From Flavobacteriales bacterium (lineage in GTDB: Bacteria; Bacteroidota; Bacteroidia; Flavobacteriales_D; Parvicellaceae): 64,000 bases of DNA. The position numbers and the translations under genes are program-made. Of this stretch, positions 45,472 to 54,045 are shown piece by piece. The DNA lies in NCBI GenBank assembly GCA_025210295.1, contig JAOASC010000026.1:186001-250000 (forward strand). Reading direction: 5' to 3'. The stretch's first letter is position 1; each line of letters begins with the position of its first letter. The notes beneath the pieces were generated by a model that was not told the origin of the DNA, made no database searches, and saw only the letters and a list, made by a program, of their open reading frames with translations.

Positions 45472-46146
45472 ATGGCCAAAAAAATTTTATTAGTGGATGA
45501 TGAAACGGATATTCTAGACTTAATAAAATATAATTTAGAAAAAGAGGGATTTGATGTAAAAATAGCTAATAATGGAAAAACAGCTATTGATATAGCCAGT
45601 TCATTTGTGCCTGATTTGATATTGTTGGATGTTATGATGCCCGAAATGGACGGTGTTGAAACTTGCATAGAACTGAGAAAAAATAGCAAGTTAAAACAGG
45701 TTATTATTGCTTTTCTAACGGCAAGAGGAGAAGATTATTCACAAATTGCTGGTTTTGAAGCAGGAGCTGATGACTATATTACTAAGCCAATAAAGCCTAG
45801 GGTATTGGTCAGTAAAGTGAAGGCTTTATTAAGAAGAACAGAGCAAGAGCATGTTGAAACATTGGGATCTTCTAAATTATCAATCGACGAAGAACGTTAT
45901 GTGGTGTTGTGTGAAGGAAGTGAGATTGTATTGCCCAAAAAAGAATTTGAATTACTAAAATTATTATTGTCTAAGCCTGGGAATGTGTTTACACGTGACA
46001 ATATCTTTACTGCTGTATGGGGAAATGATGCGGTGGTTGGAGAAAGAACAATTGATGTACACATTAGAAAACTAAGAGAAAAAATAGGAGACAATTATAT
46101 TTCAACAATAAAAGGAGTTGGTTATAAATTAATCTTAGAAGATTAA
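45472..46146 (+). CDS. OmpR/PhoB-family response regulator
   Basis: 224 residues. Receiver: DDE (9-11), phosphoacceptor Asp53 in LLDVMMPEMDG, AFLTARGEDYSQ and FEAGADDYITKPI. DNA-binding winged helix (about 130-222) with TRDNIFTAVWGNDAVVGERTIDVHIRKLREKI and KGVGYKL. Closest in style to PhoB. PhoB usually sits beside its kinase PhoR; here no kinase gene is adjacent (archaemetzincin upstream, thrS downstream). Confidence 0.94.
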   Translation: MAKKILLVDDETDILDLIKYNLEKEGFDVKIANNGKTAIDIASSFVPDLILLDVMMPEMDGVETCIELRKNSKLKQVIIAFLTARGEDYSQIAGFEAGADDYITKPIKPRVLVSKVKALLRRTEQEHVETLGSSKLSIDEERYVVLCEGSEIVLPKKEFELLKLLLSKPGNVFTRDNIFTAVWGNDAVVGERTIDVHIRKLREKIGDNYISTIKGVGYKLILED

Positions 46147-46266
46147 GTGTAATCCAACTATTTAATAATGAATTTTAGGAAGTTATAGCACTGTTTTTTT
46201 AGGTTAGTGCTGTGAAATATTTCGGTAAAAAAGTAAGCCTTTACTCAGGTTCAATAAAAATATTAT

Positions 46267-46274
46267 TATTTTTG
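46267..46274 (+). promoter_or_regulatory. Promoter -7 box of the thrS-infC-rpmI-rplT operon
   Basis: TATTTTTG, exact TAnnTTTG match, 24 bases before the thrS ATG at 46299. Confidence 0.65.
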
Positions 46275-46298
46275 CCGTTCGAATTAAATTAAAAATCA

Positions 46299-48239
46299 AT
46301 GATAAACGTAACGTTGCCAGATGGTAGCAAACGTTCTTATGAAGCCGGAGTGACTTCATGGGATGTTGCTAAAAGTATTAGTGAAGGTCTAGCAAGAAAT
46401 GTGCTTGCAGCAGAAGTGAATGGAGAAGTATGGGATTTGACCCGTGAACTGACCGAAGACTCGACCGTTAGCTTACTTTCGTGGAAAGATAAAGAGGGGA
46501 AGTCAACGATGTGGCATAGTTCTGCTCACTTAATGGCAGAAGCGCTAGAATTTTATTTTCCTGGTATTAAACTAGCAATAGGACCTCCAATTGAAAATGG
46601 ATTCTATTATGATGTTGATTTTGGAGAGCATGAAATTCATGAAAAAGACTTAAAGAAACTAGAAGATAAAATGCTCGAACTTGCTCGTCAAAAAAACGAG
46701 TATATAAGAAAGTCAGTTGGAAAGTCAGAAGCGATTGCTTATTTTGAAGAAAAGCAAGATCCATATAAGTTAGAGTTATTGGAAGACTTACAAGATGGAG
46801 ACATTACTTTCTATACACAAGGGAACTTTACAGATTTATGTAGAGGTCCTCATTTACCGCATACAGGTTATATTAAAGCTGTTAAGTTAATGAGTATTGC
46901 TGGAGCTTATTGGAGGGGTGATGAAAAAAATAAGCAGTTAACTCGTATTTATGGTATTACTTTTCCTAAGGCCAAAGAGCTGAAAGAATATTTAGTATTA
47001 TTAGAAGAAGCAAAGAAAAGAGATCATAGAAAAATAGGTAAAGAATTAGATTTATTTACTTTTTCTCAGCGTGTAGGGCAGGGGTTGCCGATGTGGTTGC
47101 CAAAGGGAGCTGCTTTAAGAGAGCGTCTTATTGAATTTATGAAGAAGACGCAGACACAAGCAGGTTATGAACCAGTTGTTACACCACATATTGGCCATAA
47201 AGATCTATATGTGTGTTCTGGGCATTATGAAAAATATGGAGAAGATTCTTTCCAATCGATAAAGACACCACATGAGGGAGAAGAGTTTCTATTGAAGCCT
47301 ATGAATTGTCCTCATCATTGTGAAGTTTTTAAAGCGAGACCAAAATCGTATAAAGATTTACCAGTTAGATATGCTGAGTTTGGAACAGTTTATCGTTATG
47401 AACAAAGTGGTGAATTGCATGGGTTAACAAGGGTAAGAGGTTTTACTCAAGATGATGCACACGTTTTTTGTCGTCCAGATCAAGTAGAAGATGAGTTTAA
47501 GAGTGTTATTGATATTATTTTATATGTGTTTAAAGCATTAGAGTTTAACGATTTTACAGCTCAAATTTCCTTAAGACACAAAACAGATAGAGAGAAATAT
47601 ATTGGTTCTGAAGAAAACTGGGATAAAGCTGAACAAGCTATTATCAATGCTACTAAAGAAAAAGGGCTAAATACAGTTGTTGAATATGATGAAGCTGCAT
47701 TCTATGGCCCTAAATTGGATTTTATGGTAAAGGATGCTTTGGGAAGAAGCTGGCAGTTAGGAACCATTCAAGTAGATTATAATTTACCAGAGCGTTTTGA
47801 ATTAGAGTATGTAGGCGCTGATAATCAAAAGCATAGACCAGTAATGATTCATAGAGCTCCTTTTGGTTCGCTAGAAAGGTTTATTGCTGTATTGATTGAA
47901 CATACTGCAGGAAAGTTCCCATTATGGTTGAATCCTGAACAAATTTCAGTCTTACCAATTAGCGATAAATACAACGAATATGCAAAAGAAGTTTTAAATT
48001 TGCTAAATAATTACGATATTCGCGGAATTGTTGATGAACGAAACGAGACAATGGGTAAGAAAATTAGAGATGCTGAGGTAAACAGAATCCCTTATATGCT
48101 TATTGTAGGAGAAGAAGAGGCGAAGTCGAAAACTGTAGCTGTTCGTAAGCAAGGAGAAGGAGATTTAGGGAGCTTTTCATTAGAAGAGTTTGCTAAATTG
48201 ATTCAAAAAGAAATAGATGAAAAATTAGTTCAAGAGTAG
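46299..48239 (+). CDS. thrS: Threonyl-tRNA synthetase
   Basis: 646 residues. TGS domain at 1-60, the editing/SAD domain with [17 protein letters not shown] (zinc-like editing His pair) and [12 protein letters not shown], then the class II catalytic core: [25 protein letters not shown] (zinc-binding Cys), [15 protein letters not shown], and the anticodon-binding domain to the end. It charges tRNA-Thr. First gene of thrS-infC-rpmI-rplT, the same order as in many bacteria. Confidence 0.98.
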   Translation: MINVTLPDGSKRSYEAGVTSWDVAKSISEGLARNVLAAEVNGEVWDLTRELTEDSTVSLLSWKDKEGKSTMWHSSAHLMAEALEFYFPGIKLAIGPPIENGFYYDVDFGEHEIHEKDLKKLEDKMLELARQKNEYIRKSVGKSEAIAYFEEKQDPYKLELLEDLQDGDITFYTQGNFTDLCRGPHLPHTGYIKAVKLMSIAGAYWRGDEKNKQLTRIYGITFPKAKELKEYLVLLEEAKKRDHRKIGKELDLFTFSQRVGQGLPMWLPKGAALRERLIEFMKKTQTQAGYEPVVTPHIGHKDLYVCSGHYEKYGEDSFQSIKTPHEGEEFLLKPMNCPHHCEVFKARPKSYKDLPVRYAEFGTVYRYEQSGELHGLTRVRGFTQDDAHVFCRPDQVEDEFKSVIDIILYVFKALEFNDFTAQISLRHKTDREKYIGSEENWDKAEQAIINATKEKGLNTVVEYDEAAFYGPKLDFMVKDALGRSWQLGTIQVDYNLPERFELEYVGADNQKHRPVMIHRAPFGSLERFIAVLIEHTAGKFPLWLNPEQISVLPISDKYNEYAKEVLNLLNNYDIRGIVDERNETMGKKIRDAEVNRIPYMLIVGEEEAKSKTVAVRKQGEGDLGSFSLEEFAKLIQKEIDEKLVQE

Positions 48240-48287
48240 GTCAACTGCCTATGGCTTGATGTATTGTTTAATTAAAAACTTAGAACA

Positions 48288-48845
48288 ATTAGACCAAGAA
48301 GAAAAAATAACTACAGAGGAAGAGTTGTCAAACAAGATCAACATCGAATCAATGAACGTATTCGAGTTCCTGAAGTTCGTTTAGTAGGAGAAGGTGTTGA
48401 ACCTGCAATATATCCTACTCAGAAAGCCTTACAATTAGCTCAAGAACAAGAGTTAGATTTGGTAGAGATTTCACCTAATGCAAAGCCTCCTGTTTGTAAG
48501 ATAATTGACTACAAAAAATATTTATACGAACAAAAGAAGCGTCAGAAAGAGTTGAAGTCTAAACAAACGAAAGTTGTCATTAAAGAGATTCGTTTTGGAC
48601 CTAATACAGATGACCATGATTTTGAATTTAAGTTAAAACATGCGATTAACTTTCTTAAAGATGGAGCAAAGTTAAAAGCTTATGTGTTTTTTAAAGGTCG
48701 TACAATTGTTTTTAAAGAAAGAGGAGAGATCTTATTGTTAAGATTTGCTCAAGCTTTAGAGGAGTATGCTACTGTAGAGCAAATGCCTCAGTTAAATGGA
48801 AAGCGTATGATTATGCTTTTCGCACCTAAGAAGAAAAATAAGTAA
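48288..48845 (+). CDS. infC: Translation initiation factor IF-3 with an AUU start codon
   Basis: 185 residues if started at ATT 48288. The frame carries a stop at 48273 and no ATG, GTG or TTG until 48459, which would remove half of the N-terminal domain. From the ATT the protein reads (M)[20 protein letters not shown] and [15 protein letters not shown], a normal IF-3 N-terminus. The C-terminal domain has [20 protein letters not shown] and [13 protein letters not shown]-3 rejects non-AUG starts, and E. coli infC uses AUU to limit its own synthesis; the same autocontrol is inferred here. It is 48 bp after thrS. Confidence 0.88.
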   Translation: MRPRRKNNYRGRVVKQDQHRINERIRVPEVRLVGEGVEPAIYPTQKALQLAQEQELDLVEISPNAKPPVCKIIDYKKYLYEQKKRQKELKSKQTKVVIKEIRFGPNTDDHDFEFKLKHAINFLKDGAKLKAYVFFKGRTIVFKERGEILLLRFAQALEEYATVEQMPQLNGKRMIMLFAPKKKNK

Positions 48846-48871
48846 TTCTAAACTATAAAAAAGAAGAACAA

Positions 48872-49066
48872 ATGCCAAAGATGAAAACAAAATCTAGTGC
48901 CAAAAAACGTTTTAAGTTTACTGGTTCTGGAAAAATTAAAAGAAAGCACGCTTTTAAAAGCCACATCTTAACTAAGAAAGCTAAGAAACAAAAGAGAAAT
49001 TTGACTAAGTCTGGATTAGTTCACAAATCAGATGTGAAAAACATTAAAGTACAGTTGTGTGCTTAA
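48872..49066 (+). CDS. rpmI: 50S ribosomal protein L35
   Basis: 64 residues, highly basic, with the L35 signature [20 protein letters not shown] and [20 protein letters not shown]. It lies 26 bp after infC and before rplT, the standard order. Confidence 0.97.
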   Translation: MPKMKTKSSAKKRFKFTGSGKIKRKHAFKSHILTKKAKKQKRNLTKSGLVHKSDVKNIKVQLCA

Positions 49067-49076
49067 TCAATCGTAA

Positions 49077-49209
49077 AGGTTGGTAACCAAAACAAAAAAT
49101 AAATACAAGCAAAGTGCTTGTATGGTTTATTATCATTTAACCCGGTATTTAGTCCACTGAAGAGAAGAGCCCAATTAAGGGACACTAACTACCAAAAAAA
49201 TTGAAGATT
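49077..49209 (+). promoter_or_regulatory. Structured rplT leader (candidate L20 autoregulatory site)
   Basis: The 143-base gap before rplT is long for this operon and can fold. ATACAAGCA (49103-49111) pairs perfectly with TGCTTGTAT (49115-49123). A GGTTGGTAACC hairpin precedes it, and downstream CCC/GGG (49170-49172, 49179-49181) competes with GTCC/GGAC (49152-49155, 49180-49183). L20 represses its own mRNA in E. coli and B. subtilis through leader structures, so a similar role is plausible but not shown. Confidence 0.45.
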
Positions 49210-49554
49210 ATGCCAAGAGCAAAAAACAGAGTAGCGAGTAGAGCTCGTAGAAAAAAAATTCTAAAACAAACCAAAGGTTATTTTGGAAGAAGAAAGAATG
49301 TATATACAGTAGCTAAAAATGCTTTAGAAAAAGGTTTAGCGTATGCATACCGCGATAGAAGACAAAAGAAAAGAAACTTTAGATCTTTATGGATTCAACG
49401 TATCAATGCAGGAGCTAGACAATACGGTATGAGTTATTCTGAATTTATCGGAAAAGTAAACAAAGCGAATATTTCTTTAAATAGAAAGGTTTTAGCTGAT
49501 TTAGCAATGAATCACCCTGAAGCTTTTAAAGCAGTAGTTGACGCCGTTAAATAA
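49210..49554 (+). CDS. rplT: 50S ribosomal protein L20
   Basis: 114 residues from ATG 49210 ([20 protein letters not shown]); an upstream TTG at 49201 is not needed. Contains [22 protein letters not shown] and [20 protein letters not shown], the conserved rRNA-binding parts of L20. It nucleates 50S assembly and in other bacteria represses its own operon. Followed by a terminator. Confidence 0.97.
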   Translation: MPRAKNRVASRARRKKILKQTKGYFGRRKNVYTVAKNALEKGLAYAYRDRRQKKRNFRSLWIQRINAGARQYGMSYSEFIGKVNKANISLNRKVLADLAMNHPEAFKAVVDAVK

Positions 49555-49581
49555 ATTAATTCATTAGAATACTTATTTTAG

Positions 49582-49617
49582 AAGCCACTTCATGTTAATG
49601 AGGTGGCTTTGTTTTTT
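49582..49617 (+). terminator. Terminator of the thrS-rplT operon
   Basis: AAGCCACTTCA (49582-49592) pairs with TGAGGTGGCTT (49599-49609; one G-U), followed by a T-rich tail. Confidence 0.92.
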
Positions 49618-49648
49618 ATAGACATTCTCGTTATTTAAGCAAATCCGT

Positions 49649-49656
49649 TATATTTG
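49649..49656 (+). promoter_or_regulatory. Promoter -7 box of mvaD
   Basis: TATATTTG, exact TAnnTTTG match, ends 8 bases before the ATG at 49665. Confidence 0.6.
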
Positions 49657-49664
49657 TAGAAGTT

Positions 49665-50738
49665 ATGGTAGAAGCAAGATATATTTTTAATCAAGAAGAT
49701 AAAGAATTAGAAAGAGGGGAAGTAACATGGAAGAGTCCTTCTAATATTGCATTAGTAAAGTATTGGGGAAAAAAGGAAAATCAAATTCCAGCAAACCCTT
49801 CCATTAGCTTTACATTAAGCAATTGTTATACATTGACAACCATAAAGTATGAACCATCAACATCATTAGCCTTTAAGGTTTTTGTTGATGGGAAACGAGA
49901 GGAGGGGTTCGAACCTAAAATCGCAACATTTTTTAAGCGTATTGAAAAATATGTGCCTTTCATTAATCGGTTAAAGTTAGAAATACACACTCAAAATACA
50001 TTTCCCCATAGTAGTGGAATAGCATCTTCAGCTTCAGGCCTAAGTGCATTGGCATTGTGTGTTTTGTCCATTGAAAGAGCATTGAGTTCTTCTATGGAAG
50101 CGTCTTTTTTTAAGGAAAAAGCATCTTTTTTAGCGCGTTTAGGGTCAGGTAGTGCCTGTCGTTCTGTTTATCCAGAGTTAGTAGTATGGGGAGAAAATAA
50201 ATCGTTTAGAGGAAGCTCTGATTTAGTCGCTGTTCCATTTGACGGTGCGCATGAAGTGTTTAAAGACTTTCAGGATACAATATTATTGGTCGATAAGGGT
50301 CAAAAAGTGGTAAGTAGCACAGTTGGACATGATTTAATGCATGGTCACCCATTTTCAGCACAACGATTTTCTCAAGCTCATGAAAATATGGAGCAATTAA
50401 AGCTGGCACTAAAAGAAGGTGATTTAAAAACGTTTACCCAACTTGTAGAGTCTGAAGCATTAACGCTACATGCGATGATGATGACCTCTAACCCTTATTT
50501 TATTTTGATGAAACCCAATACCCTTAAGATCATTGAAAAGGTGTGGGAATATAGAGCAAAACACGATTTAAATTTAACCATTACGCTTGATGCAGGAGCA
50601 AATGTTCATTTATTGTATCCTAAAAGTGAAACGGCACAGGCTATGGAATTAATAAAAGGTACTTTGGTTGACTTTTGTGAAAACAAAGGATATATTTGTG
50701 ATGAAGTAGGAACAGGAAGTGAAGAAATCGTTAATTAG
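49665..50738 (+). CDS. mvaD: Diphosphomevalonate decarboxylase
   Basis: 357 residues. GHMP-kinase fold with SPSNIALVKYWGKK (substrate and lysine site, about 26-39), the phosphate loop FPHSSGIASSASGLSALAL, ARLGSGSACRSVY, and the catalytic aspartate region LTITLDAGANVHLLYP. It converts diphosphomevalonate to isopentenyl diphosphate, so the organism makes isoprenoids by the mevalonate pathway, as Flavobacteriia do. A CpsB-type phosphatase gene follows after 8 bp. Confidence 0.95.
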   Translation: MVEARYIFNQEDKELERGEVTWKSPSNIALVKYWGKKENQIPANPSISFTLSNCYTLTTIKYEPSTSLAFKVFVDGKREEGFEPKIATFFKRIEKYVPFINRLKLEIHTQNTFPHSSGIASSASGLSALALCVLSIERALSSSMEASFFKEKASFLARLGSGSACRSVYPELVVWGENKSFRGSSDLVAVPFDGAHEVFKDFQDTILLVDKGQKVVSSTVGHDLMHGHPFSAQRFSQAHENMEQLKLALKEGDLKTFTQLVESEALTLHAMMMTSNPYFILMKPNTLKIIEKVWEYRAKHDLNLTITLDAGANVHLLYPKSETAQAMELIKGTLVDFCENKGYICDEVGTGSEEIVN

Positions 50739-50746
50739 TATTTATC

Positions 50747-51499
50747 GTGGGGTTTTTTAAGAAAATATTTGGAGGAAAGAAAGATGAATTGAGGGAACCT
50801 GCAGATATTTCAGGACTAAAAGTAGATATACATTCCCATTTAATTCCAGGAATCGATGATGGTGCTAAGACAATGGAGGAAACAATAGAATTGTTGAAGT
50901 CCTTCCAGGAGTTAGGCTATCAAAAAGTAATCACTACACCACATGTTATGAGTGATTATTATAAAAATACTCCGGAAATTATTCTAAGCGGTTTAAAAAA
51001 AGTTCGAGAAGCTAAAATAAAAGCACAATTAACCATTGAGGTAGAAGCTGCTGCTGAATACAATTTAGATGCTGATTTTGAAAGTTTAATTGATCAGGGG
51101 AATTTATTAACCTTTGGTGAAAACTATGTTTTATTTGAGTTGCCTTTTTTTCAAGAACCTCCAATGTTGAATGACATTATATGGAAACTGCAAACTCAGG
51201 GATATACGCCTGTTCTTGCCCATGTAGAACGTTATGCTTTTTGGTTTGATAACTGGGAAAAGATACAGGAAATAAAAGATAGAGGAGTATTGTTTCAGTT
51301 AAATATTAATTCATTAACAGGGCACTATGGTCCTGAGGTAAAAAAAATGGCAGAAAAGTTAATAGATAATAACTACATTAACTTTATTGGTTCAGATTGT
51401 CATAATATGAATCACTTTTCATTAACCCAAAAAGCATTAACGTTACCTTATTTCCACAAAATTATTCATGCTGAAAATATATTGAATAAGACACTATGA
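50747..51499 (+). CDS. CpsB/YwqE-type PHP-domain protein tyrosine phosphatase (GTG start)
   Basis: 250 residues starting at GTG 50747, 8 bases after the mvaD stop. The PHP metal motifs are present: VDIHSHLIPGIDDGAK (about 26-41), TTPHVMSDYY, GENYVLFELPF, VLAHVERYAF and NFIGSDCHNMNHF. Enzymes of this group use a trinuclear metal centre to dephosphorylate the tyrosine kinases of capsule/exopolysaccharide export. No Wzc-like kinase is in the window. It overlaps the next gene by 4 bases. Confidence 0.92.
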   Translation: MGFFKKIFGGKKDELREPADISGLKVDIHSHLIPGIDDGAKTMEETIELLKSFQELGYQKVITTPHVMSDYYKNTPEIILSGLKKVREAKIKAQLTIEVEAAAEYNLDADFESLIDQGNLLTFGENYVLFELPFFQEPPMLNDIIWKLQTQGYTPVLAHVERYAFWFDNWEKIQEIKDRGVLFQLNINSLTGHYGPEVKKMAEKLIDNNYINFIGSDCHNMNHFSLTQKALTLPYFHKIIHAENILNKTL

Positions 51500-53343
51500 A
51501 AGGGAAGCTTTTATATATAACATTATTATTATTTCAGTTTTCCTTTGCGCAGAACTCCTATATAGAATTGATTCAAGAGGGAGAGGGGGAAGTAAAGATA
51601 GGGTTTCATAACTTCTCTAAAGAAAAGCATGAAATCAACAATAGAGGCTTTGAATACGATTTAATGACCTTGTTCTTTGATTATGTAGAACAAAAAAAGG
51701 AAGTTAAAATTCATCGTAAATATGTTCATTCCGAAAGTTTTAAAGGCTTGTATCAAGATGTAAAAGATAATAACCTCGATTTTGCTTATTGTTTTTTTAG
51801 TATCACTGATGAACGAAAGGAAGAGGTGCATTTTTCACCTCCCTATATGCCCAATATTGAAGTTGTGATCTCTAATAAAAATTTACCGATTGTATCAGAC
51901 TCAGCTGATTTTAGTAAAAGGTTTAAAGGAGCAACAGCATTGTATATCCCTCAAACAACTTATGAGCACAATGTCAAACAACTCAAAGATGCATTTCCAG
52001 GAATCAAAACCGAATCGATTAAATCGAGTACCCAATTGATTCAAAAAATTAATTCAACGAAAAATTACTTTGGCTTTATTGAGTTACAACAATATTTTCA
52101 ATTTCAAGATGAATTAACCAATGTGTTAAGGCAAAATATCTTTTTAACCAAACGAGAGGGCTACGGGTTTATTTTTCCAATTAGTTCAGATTGGAAACCA
52201 ATCGTCGACTTATTTTTCTTAGAAAAAAGGGAAGAGATAAGAGAGATTATTAAAAAGCGTTTTGATGGAGAAATGATTCAGTTTATTGATGATATACAAT
52301 CCTCAAGTTCCAATGATCTTAATTTAATGTTATTAACGAAAGAGCGAGAGATAGAGGAGATGAAAGGCTTAACGACAAAATTGCTTTACGATAATGAAAG
52401 GTTAGAAAACTTAAAAAGTGCTGCTGAAAAGAAAGAGTTGAGAAGAAATTTAATGGTAATTATCGCCTTATTTTTAATTATCGTTATCGTTGCTTTTATC
52501 GCTTATCGTATAAAGGTTAGGCACAACAAAGAGGTATTGTTGAAAAATGAACAATTAGCCATACAAAAAAACATAGTCGAGAAGAAACATACCGAGATAA
52601 AGGATAGTATAAACTATGCAAAAAGAATTCAAAATGCACTACTACAAGGAGAGGAGCATTTGAATCCAATGTTACCGAATCATTTTATTTATTTTCAGCC
52701 TAAAGATGTTGTTAGTGGTGACTTTTATTGGGGAAAAACTTTTGATAAACATTATTATTTATCAGTAACTGATTGTACTGGACATGGGGTCCCAGGTGGG
52801 TTTATGAGTGTATTAGGGATTGCTATGCTTAATGAAATAACGCGTTCTAAGAAAAATATTTTACCTAGTGATATGTTGAATATCCTTAGAGATAAAATTA
52901 TCTTAGAATTAGCCCAAGACGCCGATAGGCATTCCAATAAAGATGGAATGAATACAATAGTCTTAAAAATCAACAAAGAAACCCAACACATGCGTTATGC
53001 AGGAGCTTATCATTCTATTTTAATCATTAGGGATGGTGCGTTAATCGAATTAAAGACAGATAAAGAACCAATAGGTTTTACTTATATTATGACTCCATTT
53101 AATAGTTATGATTTCCAGTTGATGAAAGGAGATTTGGTCTACATATACTCAGATGGCTATGCAGATCAGTTTGGTGGAGAACGAGGTAAAAAGTTTAAAT
53201 CAAGAAATTTTAAAGACTTATTATTACGTATTCATCAAGAGCCATTAAAAGCACAAAAAGAAATATTGGCACAGACCTTTAACGACTGGAAAAGAAAAGA
53301 GGAGCAAGTTGATGATGTTACCGTTCTGGGAATGAAAATATAA
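51496..53343 (+). CDS. Solute-binding-sensor / SpoIIE membrane phosphatase
   Basis: 615 residues. A signal peptide (cleavage near residue 19, SFA-QN) is followed by a periplasmic domain resembling family-3 solute-binding proteins (about 30-270: VKIGFHNFSKE, FEYDLMTLFFDYVE, NLDFAYCFFSITDERKEEVHFS). After a coiled coil comes one membrane segment (about 318-340), a second coiled coil, and a SpoIIE/PP2C phosphatase (about 371-615) with VVSGDFYWG, VTDCTGHGVPGGF and QVDDVTVLGM. The layout predicts that a periplasmic small ligand controls a cytoplasmic phosphatase. Starts in an ATGA overlap with the CpsB-type gene. Confidence 0.92.
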   Translation: MKGKLLYITLLLFQFSFAQNSYIELIQEGEGEVKIGFHNFSKEKHEINNRGFEYDLMTLFFDYVEQKKEVKIHRKYVHSESFKGLYQDVKDNNLDFAYCFFSITDERKEEVHFSPPYMPNIEVVISNKNLPIVSDSADFSKRFKGATALYIPQTTYEHNVKQLKDAFPGIKTESIKSSTQLIQKINSTKNYFGFIELQQYFQFQDELTNVLRQNIFLTKREGYGFIFPISSDWKPIVDLFFLEKREEIREIIKKRFDGEMIQFIDDIQSSSSNDLNLMLLTKEREIEEMKGLTTKLLYDNERLENLKSAAEKKELRRNLMVIIALFLIIVIVAFIAYRIKVRHNKEVLLKNEQLAIQKNIVEKKHTEIKDSINYAKRIQNALLQGEEHLNPMLPNHFIYFQPKDVVSGDFYWGKTFDKHYYLSVTDCTGHGVPGGFMSVLGIAMLNEITRSKKNILPSDMLNILRDKIILELAQDADRHSNKDGMNTIVLKINKETQHMRYAGAYHSILIIRDGALIELKTDKEPIGFTYIMTPFNSYDFQLMKGDLVYIYSDGYADQFGGERGKKFKSRNFKDLLLRIHQEPLKAQKEILAQTFNDWKRKEEQVDDVTVLGMKI

Positions 53344-53419
53344 TCATTTTATTAAGTGCTGATTATCAGTAGTGTAATAAGAAATTAAGTTTTTTTTATA
53401 AAAAAAGTCAAAAAAAAGC

Positions 53420-53449
53420 TTGTAGAAAAGAAAAAACTCCTTATCTTTG
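53420..53449 (+). promoter_or_regulatory. Promoter of the tRNA-Gly/tRNA-Leu operon
   Basis: TTG (53420-53422), 19 bases, then TATCTTTG (53442-53449): the best complete match to the Bacteroidota -33/-7 promoter in the window, 62 bases before tRNA-Gly. Confidence 0.82.
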
Positions 53450-53511
53450 CCAACCCAATCAAACGAGATAGGGTTAACAATTAAAAATACAACACTGAAT
53501 GCTTTTAATAA

Positions 53512-53584
53512 GCGAAAGTAGCTCAGTTGATAGAGCGCAACCTTGCCAAGGTTGAGGTCGCGGGTTTGAGCCCCGTCTTTCGCT
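53512..53584 (+). tRNA. tRNA-Gly (anticodon GCC)
   Basis: 73 bases. Acceptor GCGAAAG/CTTTCGC, D-arm GCTC-GAGC, anticodon stem CAACC/GGTTG with loop TTGCCAA (anticodon GCC), T-arm with one G-U pair. The 3' CCA is not encoded. Confidence 0.97.
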
Positions 53585-53632
53585 CAGAAAAATACCAATA
53601 AGTTCTAATGAACTTTCAGTCGAAAGATTGAT

Positions 53633-53716
53633 GCTCGAGTGGTGGAATTGGTAGACACGCAAGACTTAAAATCTTGTGGGCATTAGCCCGTGCGGGTTCA
53701 AGTCCCGCCTCGAGTA
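53633..53716 (+). tRNA. tRNA-Leu (anticodon TAA)
   Basis: 84 bases with a long variable arm (TGGGC...GCCCG), a class II tRNA. Acceptor GCTCGAG/CTCGAGT, anticodon stem CAAGA/TCTTG with loop CTTAAAA (anticodon TAA). CCA is not encoded. Its 3' end is the integration site of the following island. Confidence 0.97.
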
Positions 53717-53719
53717 CAA
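53705..53719 (+). repeat. Island attachment repeat, tRNA-side copy
   Basis: CCGCCTCGAGTACAA covers the 3' end of tRNA-Leu plus three bases. A copy with one difference (CCGCCTCGTGTACAA) lies at 57614-57628. Between them lie a recombinase remnant and three accessory ORFs. Confidence 0.8.
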
Positions 53720-53720
53720 G

Positions 53721-53814
53721 TTTGTCTAACAAAGGCAAACGATTGCTAAAAAACCTCAGTATTTACTGGGGTTTTTGCTTTTTATATAAGCCTTGTTAAG
53801 CCGTAATTAGACAA
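53721..53814. repeat. Inverted repeat near the attachment site
   Basis: TTTGTCTAA (53721-53729) and its exact reverse complement TTAGACAAA (53806-53814) flank the terminator just inside the island. Such repeats can be arm-type recombinase sites; this is inferred from position only. Confidence 0.4.
53751..53782 (+). terminator. Terminator after tRNA-Leu
   Basis: AAACCTCAGT (53751-53760) pairs with ACTGGGGTTT (53765-53774; one G-U) followed by TTGCTTTTT. Confidence 0.85.
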
Positions 53815-53829
53815 AATTCTTTCCCCTAT

Positions 53830-53952
53830 TTATTCCCCCGTGTAAAAAGCAGCCTCTTTTTCTGTTGGTTCTATTGAGGTCGATACATTTTCCCTTGAAA
53901 TTTGCACTTCTTTAATTTTTTTGAAAAAAGATAAAATCGCTGAAATCCCCAT
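53830..53952 (-). CDS. Small ORF of unknown function in the island
   Basis: 40 residues from ATG 53952 (MGISAILSFFKKIKEVQISR, then ENVSTSIEPTEKEAAFYTGE). The open frame continues upstream to 54093 but there it would overlap the recombinase start. The helical, charged tail resembles short proteins I recall beside integrases in Flavobacteriia, but no family can be named. It is transcribed toward the tRNA. It may not be expressed. Confidence 0.4.
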   Translation of the reverse strand: MGISAILSFFKKIKEVQISRENVSTSIEPTEKEAAFYTGE

Positions 53953-54045
53953 GAATAAAGGGTTGAATGCTTTGAAAATGATGACATGACAACTATCTTC
54001 CTGATGAAAAATTAATATCTCGATATAGGGCTTGTAAAGATTAGG

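Noticed and set aside
45420..45689. 89-residue minus-strand ORF
   Set aside because: Lies over the PhoB-like regulator and its promoter; hydrophobic mirror translation.
48459..48845. 128-residue IF-3 starting at TTG 48459
   Set aside because: This would cut away half of the N-terminal domain that is encoded intact upstream from ATT 48288.
53474..53662. Minus-strand ORF over the tRNA-Gly gene
   Set aside because: Its peptide (RRGSNPRPQPWQGCALSTEL) is the usual false translation of a tRNA; the RNA gene explains the sequence.
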